Assembly (NCBI RefSeq): GCF_016598475.1
Contig: NZ_JAEMUX010000081.1
Location: 1 to 38,201 of the forward strand
Direction: 5' to 3'
DNA length: 38,201 bases
Origin: Streptomyces adelaidensis
Lineage (GTDB): Bacteria; Actinomycetota; Actinomycetes; Streptomycetales; Streptomycetaceae
A program made the position numbers and the translations under genes. The notes below the pieces were generated by a model, which did not search any database, was not told the DNA's origin, and saw only the letters and a list, made by a program, of their open reading frames with translations. Each line of letters opens with the position of its first letter. Position 1 is the stretch's first letter. Below are positions 31,692-38,201 of the stretch, one piece after another.

Positions 31692-33455
31692 ATGAGTACA
31701 TCCGAGTCGGGGTCTCGGCGGTCCAACAGGAGGCGGGGACGGTCCCGTCGGCACGGCAGGGTGGGGAGGGGCAGGGAGATGGTACGGAGCGACGTGCGCG
31801 GGGGCGGGGGGCGACCGCGTGTCGGGAAACCCGTCGAGCGGGACGGTGACCTGGAGCGAGCGGACGAGTCGTCCGACGGGGACGCGGCCGTCAGAGTTCC
31901 GCGACAGCGCGGGCGCGGCCGCCGGCACGGTGGCGGCGACGGCGGGCGCCGACGGGCGGACACGCCCGGGCGGCCCCGGCGCAGACGGGTGCTGCGCTGG
32001 TCGGCGATGGTGCTGACGGTCGTCATACTCGGCACCGCGGGTGCGGGTTATCTCTACTACCAGCACCTCAACGGCAACATCAAGAAAGAGAAGCTCAACC
32101 TCGGCGACACGAAGATCGCCGAACCCACTCCGAACGCCGCCGGCCAGACCCCGCTGAACATCCTGATCATCGGCTCGGACGCGCGGGACACCGAGGAGAA
32201 CCAGAAGCTCGGCGGCGCCAAGGAGACCTTCGGCGCCACGCCCCTCGCGGACGTCCAGATGCTGCTGCACCTGTCCGCCGACCGCAGCAACATGTCGGTG
32301 GTCAGCATGCCCCGCGACACCCTGCTCACCATCCCCAAGTGCACCGACCCGGACAACGGCAAGGTGTACGAGGCGACCACCGGCACGCGGATGACCAACC
32401 AGTCGCTGGGCCGCGGCGGTCCCGGCTGCACCGTCGCCACCTGGCAGGAACTGACCGGCATCCACATCGACCACTTCATGATGGTCGACTTCGGCGGTGT
32501 GGTGTCGATGGCGGACGCGATCGGCGGCGTACCCGTCTGTGTGACCGACAACATCGAGTCCAAGGACTCCCAGGGTCACGGCTCCGGCCTGAAGCTGGAG
32601 AAGGGCACCACGTACATCAAGGGCGAGCAGGCCCTGCAGTGGCTGCGCACCCGGTACGGCTTCGAGGACGGCAGCGACATCGCGCGCGCCAAGGCGCAGC
32701 ACATGTACATGAACTCGATGGTCCGCGAGCTGCGCGAGAACGCCACGATCACCAACCCGAACAAGCTGCGCAAGCTCGCCGAGGAGGCCACCGAGGCCCT
32801 CACCGTCGACGAGGGCCTCGGCACGGTGGCGAAGCTCTACGACCTCAGCACGGAACTGCGCAAGGTCGAGCCGGCCCGGATCACGATGACGACGATGCCG
32901 TACACGTACGTCGGCGCGCGGGTGGTGCCGAAGGAGAGTGACGCGGAGAAGCTGTTCCGGCTGGTGCGTGAGGACATCGCGCTGGACGGCAAGGACGCGA
33001 AGAAGACCGCCACCGAGGACGAGACGTCCGACGATCCGGCGGCGGCGAAGGACGAGATCGGCGTACTGGTGATCAACGGCACCATGACCTCCACCCTCGC
33101 CCCGGTCGCCGGCCGCGCGCACACGGTGTCCCGGCTGCTCGTCGAGGAGGGCTTCGCCAAGTCCTCGTCGTCGACGACGACCGCGGTCGTCGAGGACAAG
33201 ACGGTCGTGCGCTACCCGAGCGCCGAACTGGAGGGCGATGCCCAGGCGGTCGCCAAGGCCCTCGGCATCCCGCTCGGCCAGGTGGAGAAGTCCACGAACG
33301 TCAGCGGGGTCACGCTCGTCGTGGGCGCCGACTGGCGTGAGGGCAGCACGTACAAGGCCGAGAAGGAGGACGACACGACTCCGGAGTCGGCGGACGTCCT
33401 GAACGGCGCGAACAAGAAGGCGTGCATGGAGGTCAACCCGGGCTTCACCTGGTAG
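31692..33455 (+). CDS. LCP family protein 3 with LytR_C domain
   Basis: 587 aa if the ATG at 31692 is used. That start lacks a ribosome site; the in-frame ATG at 31779 has GGGGAGGGGCAGGGAG directly upstream and would give 558 aa, with the same membrane helix. The N-terminus is very Arg-rich. One helix (about 104-122) ends in GYLYYQHLNGNI. The LCP domain has NILIIGSDAR (156-165), Asp187 in ADVQMLLHL, SMPRDTLLTIPKC (205-217) and WLRTRYGFEDGSD. The following helix reads RAKAQHMYMNSM instead of the usual R-x-x-Q-Q, a deviation. LytR_C is at about 455-550 (GVLVINGTMTS). Close paralogue of LCP 2; ends in front of a perfect 13-bp hairpin. Confidence 0.93.
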   Translation: MSTSESGSRRSNRRRGRSRRHGRVGRGREMVRSDVRGGGGRPRVGKPVERDGDLERADESSDGDAAVRVPRQRGRGRRHGGGDGGRRRADTPGRPRRRRVLRWSAMVLTVVILGTAGAGYLYYQHLNGNIKKEKLNLGDTKIAEPTPNAAGQTPLNILIIGSDARDTEENQKLGGAKETFGATPLADVQMLLHLSADRSNMSVVSMPRDTLLTIPKCTDPDNGKVYEATTGTRMTNQSLGRGGPGCTVATWQELTGIHIDHFMMVDFGGVVSMADAIGGVPVCVTDNIESKDSQGHGSGLKLEKGTTYIKGEQALQWLRTRYGFEDGSDIARAKAQHMYMNSMVRELRENATITNPNKLRKLAEEATEALTVDEGLGTVAKLYDLSTELRKVEPARITMTTMPYTYVGARVVPKESDAEKLFRLVREDIALDGKDAKKTATEDETSDDPAAAKDEIGVLVINGTMTSTLAPVAGRAHTVSRLLVEEGFAKSSSSTTTAVVEDKTVVRYPSAELEGDAQAVAKALGIPLGQVEKSTNVSGVTLVVGADWREGSTYKAEKEDDTTPESADVLNGANKKACMEVNPGFTW

Positions 33456-33470
33456 TCGTCGTCCATGCGT

Positions 33471-33500
33471 CGGGCCCCTCTCGCGATCGAGAGGGGCCCG
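33471..33500. terminator. Convergent terminator, perfect 13-bp stem
   Basis: CGGGCCCCTCTCG, loop CGAT, CGAGAGGGGCCCG. It lies between the stops of LCP 3 (plus, 33455) and the GT2 gene (minus, 33520), so it is almost certainly a bidirectional terminator. It is the strongest hairpin outside coding sequence in the window. Confidence 0.85.
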
Positions 33501-33519
33501 AGGCGTACGTCCTTGGCGC

Positions 33520-34563
33520 TCAGCTCTCGGTGAGCACCGCCGGGCGGCGGGACTCGATGACCTTCTTCGCCAGTGACTTCGGGCTGGTCAGGAAGCCGAA
33601 GCCCCAGCACATGTGCATCGTGGCGAGGGCGAGGGGGATCTGCAGGCGGGCCTTCAGCGGCAGCCCCTTGCCCGCCGGGACCGAGCCCGCGACGATCGCC
33701 GCGAGATAGCCGCCGGGGATCACGAAACCGAGCGGGGTGAGGACCGCGCCCACGACCAGGCCCGCCGCTATCGCGCACACCGCGGTCGGCGGGGCGAGGT
33801 AGCGCAGGTTGATGGAGCCCTCGTGGTACCGGGCGACGACATGGCGCCAGCGTCCGTAGTCCTTGTACTGCTTGGCCAGCGCCTTCACGGATGGCCGCGG
33901 CCGGTACGACACCTTCAGCTCGGGCGAGAACCAGATGAGGCCGCCCGCCTCGCGGATCCGGAAGTTCAGCTCCCAGTCCTGGGCCCGGATGAACTCCACG
34001 TTGTAACCGCCCTGCCGCTCCAGCGCCTCGCGCCGGAAGACACCCAGGTAGACCGTCTCGGCCGGAGCCGCCTGGCCGCCGGTGTGGAAGGCGGCGTTGC
34101 CGACCCCGATCTTCGAGGTCATGGCCGCGGCGACCGCGTGCTCCCAGTCGTTCTCGCCCTCGGCGTGCATGATCCCGCCGACATTCTGCGCGCCGGTCTC
34201 CTCCAGGAGGCGTACGGCGGTGGCGATGTAGTTCGGCGAGAGGATGCCGTGGCCGTCGACGCGGACCACGATCGGGTGACGGGACGCCCCGATCGCGGCG
34301 TTGAGCGCGGCGGGCGTACGGCCGGTGGGGTTCGGGACGGTGTGAACGCGCTTGTTCTCACTGGTCGCGGTCTCCGCCACGAGCTCGGCGGCGATCTCGT
34401 CCGTGCGGTCCGTGGACGGACCGAGGGCGATCACGACCTCCATCTCGCCGGCGTACTCCTGCGCGAGGATCGCTTGGACGGCGCCGCGCAGATGCCGCTC
34501 CTCGTCGAGGACGGGCATGATCACAGACACGGCGGGGAGCTGCACGTCGGGCTTGGCGTTCAT
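33520..34563 (-). CDS. Membrane-associated glycosyltransferase family 2 (ExoA-like)
   Basis: A 347-aa enzyme. The GT-A domain (1-235) has SVIMPVLDEERHLRGAVQAI, VVIALGPSTDRTDEIAAEL, NPTGRTPAALNAAIG and VVRVDGHGILSPNYI (DxD-type region), then FRREALERQGGYNVEFIRAQDWELNFRIREAGG, the acceptor/catalytic ED-W-like region. Two or three hydrophobic segments follow near 255-310. It resembles ExoA-type enzymes that build glycan repeat units on a lipid carrier at the cytoplasmic face. The ATG at 34563 is well supported. It breaks the row of LCP genes and is on the opposite strand. LCP proteins ligate such polymers, so a functional link is plausible. Sugar unknown. Confidence 0.9.
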   Translation of the reverse strand: MNAKPDVQLPAVSVIMPVLDEERHLRGAVQAILAQEYAGEMEVVIALGPSTDRTDEIAAELVAETATSENKRVHTVPNPTGRTPAALNAAIGASRHPIVVRVDGHGILSPNYIATAVRLLEETGAQNVGGIMHAEGENDWEHAVAAAMTSKIGVGNAAFHTGGQAAPAETVYLGVFRREALERQGGYNVEFIRAQDWELNFRIREAGGLIWFSPELKVSYRPRPSVKALAKQYKDYGRWRHVVARYHEGSINLRYLAPPTAVCAIAAGLVVGAVLTPLGFVIPGGYLAAIVAGSVPAGKGLPLKARLQIPLALATMHMCWGFGFLTSPKSLAKKVIESRRPAVLTES

Positions 34564-34697
34564 AGGGGGCTCACGTTACCGCGAACGGGGGACACCGACG
34601 CGCGCCGCCCGGTCGCCGGGGCGGGGCGCGGACCGTGTGCCCCTACGGTGCTCACTGATCTTCGACTTCCCTGACCGGTCTCGCGGAGGTGTCACCC

Positions 34698-36161
34698 GTG
34701 TCCACGCCGCCCCGCCGCCCCGCCCGCGCCCAGCAGCCCCGGCCGCCCGCCGTACCCCGCCGGAAGCGGAGCTGGGCCGTGCGGACGGCGACGACGCTCT
34801 CGGTGGTGGTGCTGGCCGCCGCCGGCATCGGCCACGCGGTGGTGACGCGGCTGGACGGCGAGATCGACCGGGTCGACCCCTTCAAGGACATGAAGAACCG
34901 CCCCGAGGCGGGCCACGGCATGAACGTCCTGCTGGTCGGCACCGACGGCCGCGACCGGATCACCGAGGAGGAGCGGCGCGCGTACCGGCTGGGCGGCGCC
35001 CCCTGCCACTGCACGGACACGATGATGATCGTGCACATCTCGGAGGACCGGGAGCGCGCGAGCATCGTGAGCCTGCCGCGCGACTCGTACGCCGAGACGC
35101 CCGGGCACACCGACCGCGCCACCGGGAAGACCCACCCGGCGCACCCGATCAAGCTGAACGCGGCCTACGCGGAGGGCGGGCCGCAGCTGACCGTGCGCAC
35201 GGTCGAGCACATGACCAAGGTGAAGATCGACCACTATGTCGAGGTCGACTTCACCAGCTTCATGCGGACCGTCGACGTCCTCGGCGGCGTCAGGATCTGC
35301 ACCGCCCACCCCCTGAAGGACTCCTACACGGGCCTCGACCTGCGGGCCGGCACGCATCGGCTGGACGGCGGCCAGGCTCTCCAGTACGTCCGCTCCCGGC
35401 ACGCCGACGGCTCCTCCGACCTGGGCCGGATGAAGCGCCAGCAGCTCTTCGTGGCGTCCCTCATGTCCCAGGCCACGTCCTCCGGGGTGCTCCTCAACCC
35501 GATGAAGTTCCGCGACATCACGCGGGCCGTGCTCGGTTCCGTCCGCGCCGACAAGGAGTTCGGCACCGGCGAGCTGATCGACCTCGGCCGCGCTATGCGG
35601 AACCTCACACCCGCCTCCTCCGAGTTCACCACCGTGCCCATCGGCCGCATGGGATACGCCGTGCGGGGCATCGGTTCCACCCTCAAATGGGACGAGGCCG
35701 GGTCCGCCCGTCTCTTCAAGGCCCTCCGCGACGACCGCCCCCTCTCCCCCTACAAGGCCCGTGCGAAGTCCGCCGTCGTCGACGTGGCCCCGCAGCAGAT
35801 CCGCGTCCAGGTCGAGAACGGCACGACGGTCTCCGGCCTCGGCAGGAAGGTGGACCGGCAGCTGGCCGCCACCGGGTTCCGCACGACCAAAGCCCCGGTG
35901 AACTCGCCGCAGCGCGACGTCCACCGCACCCTCGTCGTCTACGACCCCCGCTGGGACCGCTCGGCCAAAGCCCTGGCCACCGCCCTCCCGGGTTCGCAGC
36001 TGCGGCCGGTACGCGCCCAGGGCCCGGTCCTGAAGGTGATCGCCGGCACGGACTTCGTGAAGGTCCGCAAGGTACGCGCCGAGGATCAGCGGGAGGGCGA
36101 GTCCGGCGTGATGACGGGCGACCAGGTGGCGTGCGGTGACGACCGGGTGGCGGGCTCGTAA
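34698..36161 (+). CDS. LCP family protein 4 with LytR_C domain
   Basis: About 487 aa from the GTG at 34698, preferred to the GTG at 34689 because GGAGG lies 8 bp upstream of it. A short Pro/Arg-rich cytoplasmic N-terminus is followed by one membrane helix (28-49). The LCP domain has NVLLVGTDGRD (76-86), Asp107 in TDTMMIVHI, SLPRDSYAETPG (125-136), IKLNAAYAEGGPQL, IDHYVEVDF and YVRSRHADGSSDLGRMKRQQLF. A C-terminal LytR_C domain begins QIRVQVENGTTVSGL (about 370-460). The CHC pair at ~103-105 (PCHCTD) is unusual for the family. It is divergent from the GT2 gene. A GGCGGCGCCGCC hairpin (36166-36177) follows the stop. Confidence 0.95.
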   Translation: MSTPPRRPARAQQPRPPAVPRRKRSWAVRTATTLSVVVLAAAGIGHAVVTRLDGEIDRVDPFKDMKNRPEAGHGMNVLLVGTDGRDRITEEERRAYRLGGAPCHCTDTMMIVHISEDRERASIVSLPRDSYAETPGHTDRATGKTHPAHPIKLNAAYAEGGPQLTVRTVEHMTKVKIDHYVEVDFTSFMRTVDVLGGVRICTAHPLKDSYTGLDLRAGTHRLDGGQALQYVRSRHADGSSDLGRMKRQQLFVASLMSQATSSGVLLNPMKFRDITRAVLGSVRADKEFGTGELIDLGRAMRNLTPASSEFTTVPIGRMGYAVRGIGSTLKWDEAGSARLFKALRDDRPLSPYKARAKSAVVDVAPQQIRVQVENGTTVSGLGRKVDRQLAATGFRTTKAPVNSPQRDVHRTLVVYDPRWDRSAKALATALPGSQLRPVRAQGPVLKVIAGTDFVKVRKVRAEDQREGESGVMTGDQVACGDDRVAGS

Positions 36162-36282
36162 GAGGGGCGGCGCCGCCTCCCGTCCGATTTGCGTGCGATT
36201 TGTGTCAGCTTGGCAACAGCCCTGCCTTTGTTTTTCATCGACCCTTGTGAACGACATAGCTCGGCACTGCACACTGGGGCGC

Positions 36283-37581
36283 ATGAACGATTGGCCCGAT
36301 GGATGGTCCGGCAACAACCGCGGCGGCGGGTACGGACAGGGAAGCGCGAGCGCACAGCCCGACGGGGCGGGTGTCATGCGCCAGGTCCGTCGCGGCCGGT
36401 CGGCACCCCCGCAGGGCGGAGTGCCCCAGCAGCCGGCGTACGGCGATCAGTACGGTGATCAGCACGCCGACGGCTACGGCAATGGACCCGACCAGTACGG
36501 CGGCGGGTACAACAACGACTACAACACCGGTCAGGTGTACGGCACCGGTGGCCCGGGCGGTCCCGGTGGCCAGGCGAGCCTCGGTGAGCGGCCCGCGCCG
36601 AACTGGCGGCGGCGGATCAAGGTGACCGCGATCACGGTCGCGGTGGTGCTGCTCGGCACGACGATCGGCACGTACTTCTGGGCCGACTCCAAGCTGAACC
36701 GCGAGGTCGACCTGTCGAAGGTCATCGAGCGGCCGGACGCGGGCGAGGGCACCAACTATCTGATCGTCGGCTCCGACAGCCGTGAGGGCCTGTCCGACGA
36801 GGAGAAGAAGGAGCTCCACACCGGGTCCGCCGACGGCAAGCGCACGGACTCGATGATGATCCTGCACACCGGCTCGAACGGCCCGACGCTGGTCTCCCTG
36901 CCCCGTGACTCGAACGTCGAGATACCGACCTTCGTCGGCTCCGAGTCCGGCAAGACCTTCGAGGGCACCGGCCGCCAGGTGAAACTGAACGCTGCGTACG
37001 CGGAGGACGGCCCGGAGCTGCTGGTCCGTACCGTCGAGGCCAACACGGGCCTGCACATCGACCACTACGTGGAGATCGGCTTCGCCGGCTTCGCCAACAT
37101 CGTCGACGCGGTCGGCGGCGTGGAGATCGACATCCCGAAGGGCGGCCTGAAGGACACCAAGTCCGGTGCCGACTTCGAGGCGGGCAAGCAGACCCTCAAC
37201 GGCGAGCAGTCCCTCGCCTTCGTCCGCACCCGCTACGCGCTGGCACGCAGCGACCTGGACCGTACGAAGAACCAGCAGAAGTTCCTCGCGGCCCTCGCCA
37301 GCCAGACGGCGACCCCGAGCACGGTTCTGAACCCGTTCAAGCTGTACCCGACGATGAGCGCCGGTCTGGACACCCTGATCGTCGACGAGGACATGAGCCT
37401 GTACGACCTGGCCGACATGTTCTGGGCGATGAAGGGCGTGACGGGCGGCGACGGCAAGTCGATGAACATGCCGATCTCGGGCAACGCCTCCAACGGCAAC
37501 CTCCAGTGGGACACCGCGAAGGTGAAGCAGCTGGTCGAGCAGTTGAAGAACGACGAGACGGTGACGGTGTCGGACAGCTGA
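36283..37581 (+). CDS. LCP family protein 5
   Basis: A 432-aa protein from the ATG at 36283 (MNDWPDGWSGNNRGGGYGQG). Residues 1-105 are a low-complexity cytoplasmic region rich in Gly, Tyr, Gln and Asn (YGDQYGDQHADGYGNGPDQY), similar in style to the tail of the 1210-aa glycosyltransferase. One membrane helix lies at about 111-133. The LCP domain has NYLIVGSDSREGL (158-170), Asp189 in TDSMMILHT, SLPRDSNVEIPTF (204-216), VKLNAAYAEDGPELLVRTVE and FVRTRYALARSDLDRTKNQQKF. There is no LytR_C domain. It follows LCP 4 by 121 bp and ends in a strong terminator. Confidence 0.94.
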   Translation: MNDWPDGWSGNNRGGGYGQGSASAQPDGAGVMRQVRRGRSAPPQGGVPQQPAYGDQYGDQHADGYGNGPDQYGGGYNNDYNTGQVYGTGGPGGPGGQASLGERPAPNWRRRIKVTAITVAVVLLGTTIGTYFWADSKLNREVDLSKVIERPDAGEGTNYLIVGSDSREGLSDEEKKELHTGSADGKRTDSMMILHTGSNGPTLVSLPRDSNVEIPTFVGSESGKTFEGTGRQVKLNAAYAEDGPELLVRTVEANTGLHIDHYVEIGFAGFANIVDAVGGVEIDIPKGGLKDTKSGADFEAGKQTLNGEQSLAFVRTRYALARSDLDRTKNQQKFLAALASQTATPSTVLNPFKLYPTMSAGLDTLIVDEDMSLYDLADMFWAMKGVTGGDGKSMNMPISGNASNGNLQWDTAKVKQLVEQLKNDETVTVSDS

Positions 37582-37597
37582 GACCCGGACCACATGG

Positions 37598-37627
37598 CTG
37601 AGGGGCATCCCACGGGGTGCCCCTCAG
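37598..37627. terminator. Convergent terminator between LCP 5 and the copper-storage-type gene
   Basis: CTGAGGGGCA and TGCCCCTCAG form a perfect 10-bp stem, with further CCC/GGG pairing inside the loop. It begins 17 bp after the LCP 5 stop and can also act on the minus-strand gene that ends at 37705. Confidence 0.75.
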
Positions 37628-37628
37628 T

Positions 37629-37685
37629 CGTACGGGCACGTACGGACAGCCGTACGGCCGTACGGCCGTCCGGGCAGGCGTACGG
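37629..37685. repeat. Cluster of five CGTACGG units
   Basis: CGTACGG occurs at 37629, 37639, 37651, 37659 and 37679. Positions 37650-37665 form CCGTACGGCCGTACGG, a 16-bp perfect palindrome built of two palindromic 8-mers. The cluster lies between two convergent genes, downstream of both. Confidence 0.7.
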
Positions 37686-37704
37686 ACGATCGTGCGCGAG
37701 GTCG

Positions 37705-38070
37705 TCAGGCCGTCGCGCCCGCCATCGTCCGGCACATCTCGGAGCAGCGGCGACACGCCTGGGCGCAGCGCATCATCTGCTGATCGTCCGGCATGGACAT
37801 GCACGCCTCGGCGCACATGTCACAGGCGCGGGCGCACATCGCGCACATCTCGGCGCTCATCGACGAGCCGCGCATCATCATGTCGGCGCACACGCGGGTC
37901 ATGTCGGCGCAGTCCATGAGCGCGCGCATGACCTGCATCTGGGCCTGGCCGCCCTGCTGCATGCAGGAGCTCATGGTCTCCTCGCACATCCGGTGGGCGG
38001 TCATGCACGCGTCGATGCAGTCCTGCATCTCCTTGCTCATCACGCTCATGGTTCCGGCCTGCTGCTTCAT
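37705..38070 (-). CDS. Cys/Met-rich four-helix-bundle copper-storage-type protein (DUF326)
   Basis: A 121-aa protein from the ATG at 38070 (MKQQAGTMSVMSKEMQDCID), chosen because AGGAGGAG lies just upstream. The frame continues upstream, but with shadow sequence. It carries 15 cysteines in helical i, i+3 or i+4 spacing (CIDAC, MCAMC, ACDMCAEAC, CAQACRRCSEMC) and about 20 methionines, and no signal peptide. This is the pattern of Csp-type proteins (four-helix bundles that hold many Cu(I) ions on Cys inside the bundle). The lack of a signal suggests a cytosolic Csp3-like store conferring copper tolerance, as known in Streptomyces lividans. It is transcribed away from the right edge. Its upstream 130 bp shows no copper-box that I can recognise. 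Confidence 0.88.
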   Translation of the reverse strand: MKQQAGTMSVMSKEMQDCIDACMTAHRMCEETMSSCMQQGGQAQMQVMRALMDCADMTRVCADMMMRGSSMSAEMCAMCARACDMCAEACMSMPDDQQMMRCAQACRRCSEMCRTMAGATA

Positions 38071-38201
38071 GGCTCCTCCTGAGGTGGCGGGGGTGGCGGC
38101 GGGGTCCGGGGCGGACCCCCCGTGCCCCTCCGTCCTACGCCTTGCCGCACCCACCCGCCATCGGGCGGACGGCGACAATCCGCCTCTCGCGCCCCGGCCG
38201 A

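Overview
The window is chromosomal DNA from a high-GC actinomycete, almost certainly a Streptomyces. Evidence: third-position GC is very high, GTG and TTG starts are common, an 87-aa WhiB is encoded, a Streptomyces-type intergenic repeat (core GCGCAGTTCCCCGCGCCCCT) occurs five times, and the left edge looks like a Streptomyces rRNA operon leader. I see 27 protein-coding genes plus one probable cysteine-rich leader peptide. No transposase, integrase, CRISPR array, tRNA or complete rRNA gene is visible, so this looks like conserved core chromosome rather than a mobile island.

Layout. 1-239: AT-richer non-coding DNA with leftward tandem promoter-like sites and the start of a probable 16S rRNA leader running off the edge. 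240-3069: SpoIIM-family membrane protein, divergent RDD-family membrane protein, and an unrecognised 204-aa protein. 3230-10470 (all minus): ahcY, a cation diffusion facilitator, manA, an SIS-domain protein, a Trm112-like zinc protein and manB. 10556-12172: lactate permease. 12401-13650: divergent DUF3499 protein and zincin-like protein. 13809-18940: DUF5719 exported protein overlapping a 1210-aa membrane glycosyltransferase. 19160-19423: whiB. 19861-24089 (plus): Cys-rich leader peptide, cysteine dioxygenase, cofD/fbiA, cofE/fbiB (F420 synthesis) and an AlkA-like glycosylase. 24264-27042 (minus): a mannose-1-phosphate guanylyltransferase-like enzyme and a PGRP amidase. 27191-37581: a TIGR03089 protein and five LytR-CpsA-Psr (LCP) proteins, interrupted by one GT2 glycosyltransferase. 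37705-38070: a Cys/Met-rich cytosolic copper-storage-type four-helix bundle.

How they fit together. manA, manB and the guanylyltransferase would make GDP-mannose from fructose-6-phosphate. Together with two GT2 enzymes, an exported partner protein, a PGRP amidase and five LCP ligases, this points to synthesis of mannose-containing glycans or glycopolymers and their attachment to the cell wall. The order ahcY, manA, SIS, manB, DUF3499, zincin, whiB, fbiA, fbiB, nucleotidyltransferase, LCP parallels the Mycobacterium tuberculosis sahH to whiB2 to fbiAB to LCP segment (from memory), so this is an old actinobacterial neighbourhood. The most interesting signals are regulatory: a 33-codon leader ORF ending in CRCSCRCSSC in front of cysteine dioxygenase, with a terminator-like hairpin between them; a 28-bp perfect palindrome of alternating purines and pyrimidines in front of the metal-transporter gene; a 17-bp perfect palindrome at the start of the third LCP gene; and paired 22-bp-spaced direct repeats upstream of ahcY.
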